The position numbers and the translations under genes were made by a program. 24,128 bases of DNA, taken from Candidatus Zixiibacteriota bacterium. Its GTDB lineage: Bacteria > Zixibacteria > MSB-5A5 > GN15 > FEB-12. This document shows positions 23,013-24,128 of this stretch, piece after piece (position 1 is the stretch's first letter; each line of letters opens with the position of its first letter). A model generated the notes under the pieces. The model did no database searches and was not told the DNA's origin. It was given only the letters and a program-made list of their open reading frames with translations. Location of the stretch: the NCBI GenBank assembly GCA_023132995.1, contig JAGLXI010000023.1, positions 1 to 24,128 on the forward strand, in the 5' to 3' direction.

Positions 23013-24128
23013 TTATCCGAGGTTGTCATCGAATCCTTTACTATCGATCTCGGCCTTCAGCGACGCCAGCGCGTCATCAACCGACTTGACGCCAACATCT
23101 CCAACGCCGTGTTTTCTAACGGCCACCGTCTTCGCCTCAACTTCCCTTGTGCCCACCACAAACATGTAGGGCACTTTCAGAAGTTCGGCATCACGTATTT
23201 TGGCACCGATCTTTTCCGAGCGAAGGTCACATTGCGCTCGAATCAACTCGCCTTTCAGACGGTCAGCAACTTCCCGTGCATACTCGTTGGCTGAATCGGT
23301 TACCGGCAACACCTTCACCTGAACCGGCGCCAACCACAGCGGGAAGTTTCCGGCATAGTGTTCGATCAACACGCCGAAAAACCTCTCTATCGAACCCAGC
23401 AGCGCCCGATGAATCATAAATGGGCGCTTAGGCTGACCGTCCGTGGCAATATAATGCAGGTCAAACCGTTCCGGCAAGGAAAAATCGAACTGGATAGTCG
23501 AGCACTGCCAGCTACGGTTTAACGCGTCTTTGATATGAATGTCGATTTTCGGACCGTAAAACGCGCCGCCCCCCTCGTCCACTTCATAGCCCAGACCTGC
23601 TCTTTCGAGCACGGCCCGCAGGCCCCTCTCAGCCCGGTTCCAGTCGGACGGATCGCCGATAGCCTTCTCCGGCATGGTGGACAGGAATATCTCATACTCC
23701 TTGAAACCGAATGAGCGCAGGAGATGAAGACAGAAGTCCATCAGCCAAACCAGTTCATCCTCCATGCCCTCCTGGGTAACGAAATGGTGAGCGTCGTCCT
23801 GGGTGAACCCGCGCACGCGCATGAGGCCGTGCAGGACGTCTCCCCGCTCGAACCGATAGACAGTACCCAGCTCCGCCCAGCGCAGGGGATAGTCCCGATA
23901 TGACCAGAGACGGGATTTGTACATCGCGATATGGAAGGGGCAGTTCATCGGCCGCAACTGGAACCGGCGGCCTTCGATCTCCATCGGCGGGTACATGTCC
24001 TCGGCATAGAAATCGGTGTGCCCGCTTTGCTTCCACAGATCGAGATTGGCCACGTGGGGCGAGAAGACCAACTGGTATCCATACTTGAGATGCTCTTGGC
24101 GCCAGAAGTTCTCGATTTCGTTGCGCAC
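23013..24128 (-). CDS. thrS: Threonyl-tRNA synthetase, C-terminal part (runs off window)
   Basis: The visible 371 residues cover most of the class II catalytic core and the whole anticodon-binding domain. The N-terminal TGS and editing domains lie beyond the right edge of the window. The three zinc ligands of the threonine site are present: C63 in RPMNCPFHI, H114 in TQDDAHHF and H240 in MIHRALLGSIERF (fragment numbering). GGGAFYGPKID (186-195) is also conserved. ThrRS attaches Thr to tRNA-Thr. The first visible codon (GTG at the edge) is internal, not a start. The gene is followed after 18 bases by infC, the classic thrS-infC linkage; the operon promoter is outside the window. Confidence 0.98.
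   Translation of the reverse strand: MRNEIENFWRQEHLKYGYQLVFSPHVANLDLWKQSGHTDFYAEDMYPPMEIEGRRFQLRPMNCPFHIAMYKSRLWSYRDYPLRWAELGTVYRFERGDVLHGLMRVRGFTQDDAHHFVTQEGMEDELVWLMDFCLHLLRSFGFKEYEIFLSTMPEKAIGDPSDWNRAERGLRAVLERAGLGYEVDEGGGAFYGPKIDIHIKDALNRSWQCSTIQFDFSLPERFDLHYIATDGQPKRPFMIHRALLGSIERFFGVLIEHYAGNFPLWLAPVQVKVLPVTDSANEYAREVADRLKGELIRAQCDLRSEKIGAKIRDAELLKVPYMFVVGTREVEAKTVAVRKHGVGDVGVKSVDDALASLKAEIDSKGFDDNLG

Noticed and set aside
1..24128. CRISPR arrays, insertion sequences, prophage genes, tRNA or rRNA genes
   Set aside because: I saw no direct-repeat array, transposase, terminal inverted repeats, phage proteins or tRNA-like cloverleaf on either strand. The window reads as ordinary chromosomal backbone with one signalling and envelope region.

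Overview
The window is about 24.1 kb of compact, moderately GC-rich DNA from a Gram-negative bacterium. Outer-membrane proteins (a secretin, a Wza-type export protein and a PorV-like barrel) support the Gram-negative assignment. The mix of a PorV/UPF0164-type barrel, partner-switching signalling with TPR proteins, and the thrS-infC-rpmI-rplT-pheS-pheT / zapA-rny-ymdB-folD order fits the FCB superphylum or nearby lineages. I lean towards an uncultured candidate phylum such as Zixibacteria, but the sequence alone does not settle the taxonomy.

Left part, plus strand (1-3323): a strong terminator from an upstream gene is followed by a two-gene unit. It encodes a secreted protein built from a duplicated pair of Ig-like modules and, overlapping it by 23 bases, a secretin that starts with TTG. 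Convergent to it on the minus strand (7040-3400) is a polysaccharide-export unit: Wza-type export protein, Wzz-type co-polymerase and a TPR protein. No glycosyltransferases are visible beside it.

Middle, minus strand (13666-7169): a PorV-like barrel with a C-terminal TPR domain; a transmembrane protein that joins an RsbW-type anti-sigma kinase domain, an extracytoplasmic sensor, HAMP and an RsbU/SpoIIE-type PP2C phosphatase; a STAS antagonist; and a membrane diguanylate cyclase. This looks like a self-contained partner-switching module beside a c-di-GMP synthase. The most interesting signal is here. The STAS gene ends in a run of ten A residues. A one-base backward shift there opens a further 97 codons, ending in a winged-helix-like basic domain, that fill what otherwise looks like empty DNA (8865-9158).

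Right part, minus strand (24128-14082): the conserved translation cluster thrS (partial), infC, rpmI, rplT, pheS and pheT, then a small ZapB-like coiled coil, zapA, rny, ymdB and folD. infC appears to start at a non-canonical ATA codon behind a strong Shine-Dalgarno. A near-ideal promoter precedes zapA, and the rny Shine-Dalgarno lies exactly in the loop of a small hairpin. Two stretches (9548-9803 and 13667-14081) hold no gene I can support, only hairpins.
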